64,000 nt of DNA from Penaeus vannamei (Eukaryota > Arthropoda > Malacostraca > Decapoda > Penaeidae). Position 1 is the first letter of the stretch. Every line of letters starts with the position of its first letter. Made by a program: the position numbers and the translations under genes. Shown here one piece after another: positions 62,515 through 64,000 of the stretch. The stretch covers positions 26,273,776-26,337,775 of the forward strand of contig NC_091550.1 of the NCBI RefSeq assembly GCF_042767895.1, read 5' to 3'. The notes beneath the pieces were generated by a model that was not told the origin of the DNA, did no database searches, and saw nothing but the letters and a program-made list of their open reading frames with translations.

Positions 62515-64000
62515 CTAATTATAATTTTCATAATTATAATAACAATAATGATAATTATAGAAATAATAACAACAATAATAATTATAATAACTATAAAAGC
62601 GATATTAATATTATTTCCATTATTATTATTTTTTAAAATTATTATCATTATCGTCATCATTATTGTTATTATCATGAAAATCATTAGAATATTGTTGATT
62701 ATTGCTATTATTGCATTAATTACGCAAATTATCATTATAATTATCCTTTTATTATAATTTTCCTAATTAATGTCATAATTATCATTATTATCGTCATTAT
62801 TAATGAGATTATCATCAAAATCATCATAATTAGCACAATTATTGCAGAAATCATCATAATCATCTCATAAACTCGAAAAGGTTTTTTCGACACTATTCTG
62901 GAAAGGCTATATATCGCTAGATTTCGCCGTTTTTTTCGACTTTGGTGATTTTTATACTTTTAGCCTTTTTTCATTATGGATGGGCTTTATAATTATTATC
63001 ATCATCATTATTATCATTAATATCATTAATATCATCATTATCATCATTATAGTAATTATCGTTATTTCTATAATGATAATAACGATAATGATAATTTTAG
63101 AAATAATAACAACAATAATAATTATAATAACAATAAAAGCGATATTATGATTATTTCTACTATTATCATTATTATTCATTATTATCATTTTCGTTATTAT
63201 TTGTTTTTATTATCATGAAAATCATTGGAATATTATTTATTATTACTATTATTGCATTAATTACGCAAATTATCATTATAATTATCATTTTATTATAATT
63301 GTCCTAATTAATGTCATAATTATCCTAATTAATGTCATAATTATCCTAATTAATGCCATAATTATCATTATCATTGTCATTGTTAATGAGATTATCATCA
63401 AAATCATCATAATCAGCAGAATTATTGCAGAAATCATCATAATCATCCCATAAACTCGAAAAAGTGTTTTTTCTACCATATTCTGAAAAGGCTATAGATA
63501 TATTTTGCCGTTTTTTTTACTTTGGTGATTTTTATACTTTTAGCCTTTTTTCATTATGAAAGGGCTTTACTATTATTATTATCATCGTCATTAATATCAT
63601 TAATATAATTAATATCATTATCACCATTATAGTAATTATCGCTATAATTACCCTTAATAAAATCATTATAATAGTTTTTATCTTAATGGTTCATGTCATT
63701 TTCCTCATTATAACTATTTTTATAATGATAATAACAATAATGATAATTTTAGAAATAATAACAAAAACAATAATAATTATAATAAGAATAATAGTGATAT
63801 TATGATTGTTTCTACTATTATTATTATTATTCATTATTATAATTTTCGTTATTATTTGTTTTTATGATCATGAAAGTCATTGGAATATTATTTATTAATG
63901 CTATTATTGCATTAATTACGCAAATTATCATTATAATTATCATTTTATTATAATTGTCCTAATTAATGTCATAATTATCCTAATTGATGTCATAATTATC
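62515..64000 (-). repeat. Satellite subfamily B, forward orientation, running off the window
   Basis: The landmark now reads TTTTTCATTATGGATGGGCT near 62970 and a variant near 63555 (about 580 bp apart). The switch from R to forward lies at about 62515-62540, after a shortened core. The window ends within a unit. Confidence 0.85.
63303..63365 (-). repeat. 21-bp tandem repeat, three copies, inverted relative to 62307
   Basis: CCTAATTAATGTCATAATTAT at 63303 and 63324 with a variant at 63345. It is the reverse complement of the 62307-62369 type (ATAATTATGACATTAATT). Two more units appear at about 63958-64000. Confidence 0.75.

Noticed and set aside
1..64000. rRNA, tRNA, riboswitch or operon-type gene clusters.
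   Set aside because: Nothing recognisable as these was seen on reading both strands. No defence, metabolic or toxin system is visible; the window is mobile-element and satellite DNA.

Overview
The window looks like a repeat-dominated stretch of an arthropod nuclear genome. A decapod crustacean is my best guess. This rests on TTAGG-type telomeric motifs, Ty3/gypsy, Penelope-like and Jockey/I-like retroelement relics, and tens of kilobases of A+T-rich satellite. I see no host protein-coding gene, rRNA or tRNA that I can defend. Nearly all long open frames here are stop-poor ATN triplet tracts (Ile/Met/Asn/Tyr/His strings) and are not genes.

Layout. 1-615: minisatellite of about 117-131 bp with (CCTAA)n tracts inside each unit. 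616-2232: minus-strand Ty3/gypsy gag-protease-RT fragment, cut inside RT by the CCTAA array, with a primer-binding site and LTR remnant to about 2480. 2481-3092: G+C-rich block with hairpins, not recognised. 3093-5190: satellite subfamily B (about 580 bp unit). 5191-5221: a non-satellite linker that recurs twice more. 5222-15527: satellite subfamily A (about 580 bp unit), forward, then inverted from about 11190, then forward again from about 14793. 15528-17489: Penelope-like element relic. 17490-31572: subfamily A in mixed orientation. 31573 to about 34989: Jockey/I-like non-LTR element, with a non-satellite block to 35415 and subfamily B to 36000. 36001-36500: a run of exactly 500 N. 36501-59932 repeats the order of 16918-36000 at high identity (about 1.6 % amino-acid difference over the 564-aa RT frame), with unit-sized indels and one large inversion/deletion. 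59933-64000: more subfamily B, flipping orientation near 62515.

The parts do not form a pathway. They record a history. An A+T-rich macrosatellite with two subfamilies was repeatedly inverted and invaded by retroelements that were already, or later became, defective. A block of about 19-23 kb is now present twice around an assembly gap, either as a real tandem duplication or as two haplotypes placed end to end. The most interesting material is the satellite itself: its quasi-palindromic unit, its orientation switches, a recurrent 31-bp linker, a 1.3-1.4 kb inverted repeat, half-unit amplification, and a hammerhead-like motif in the Penelope-like relic.

All repeat boundaries were set by eye and can be off by tens of bases.
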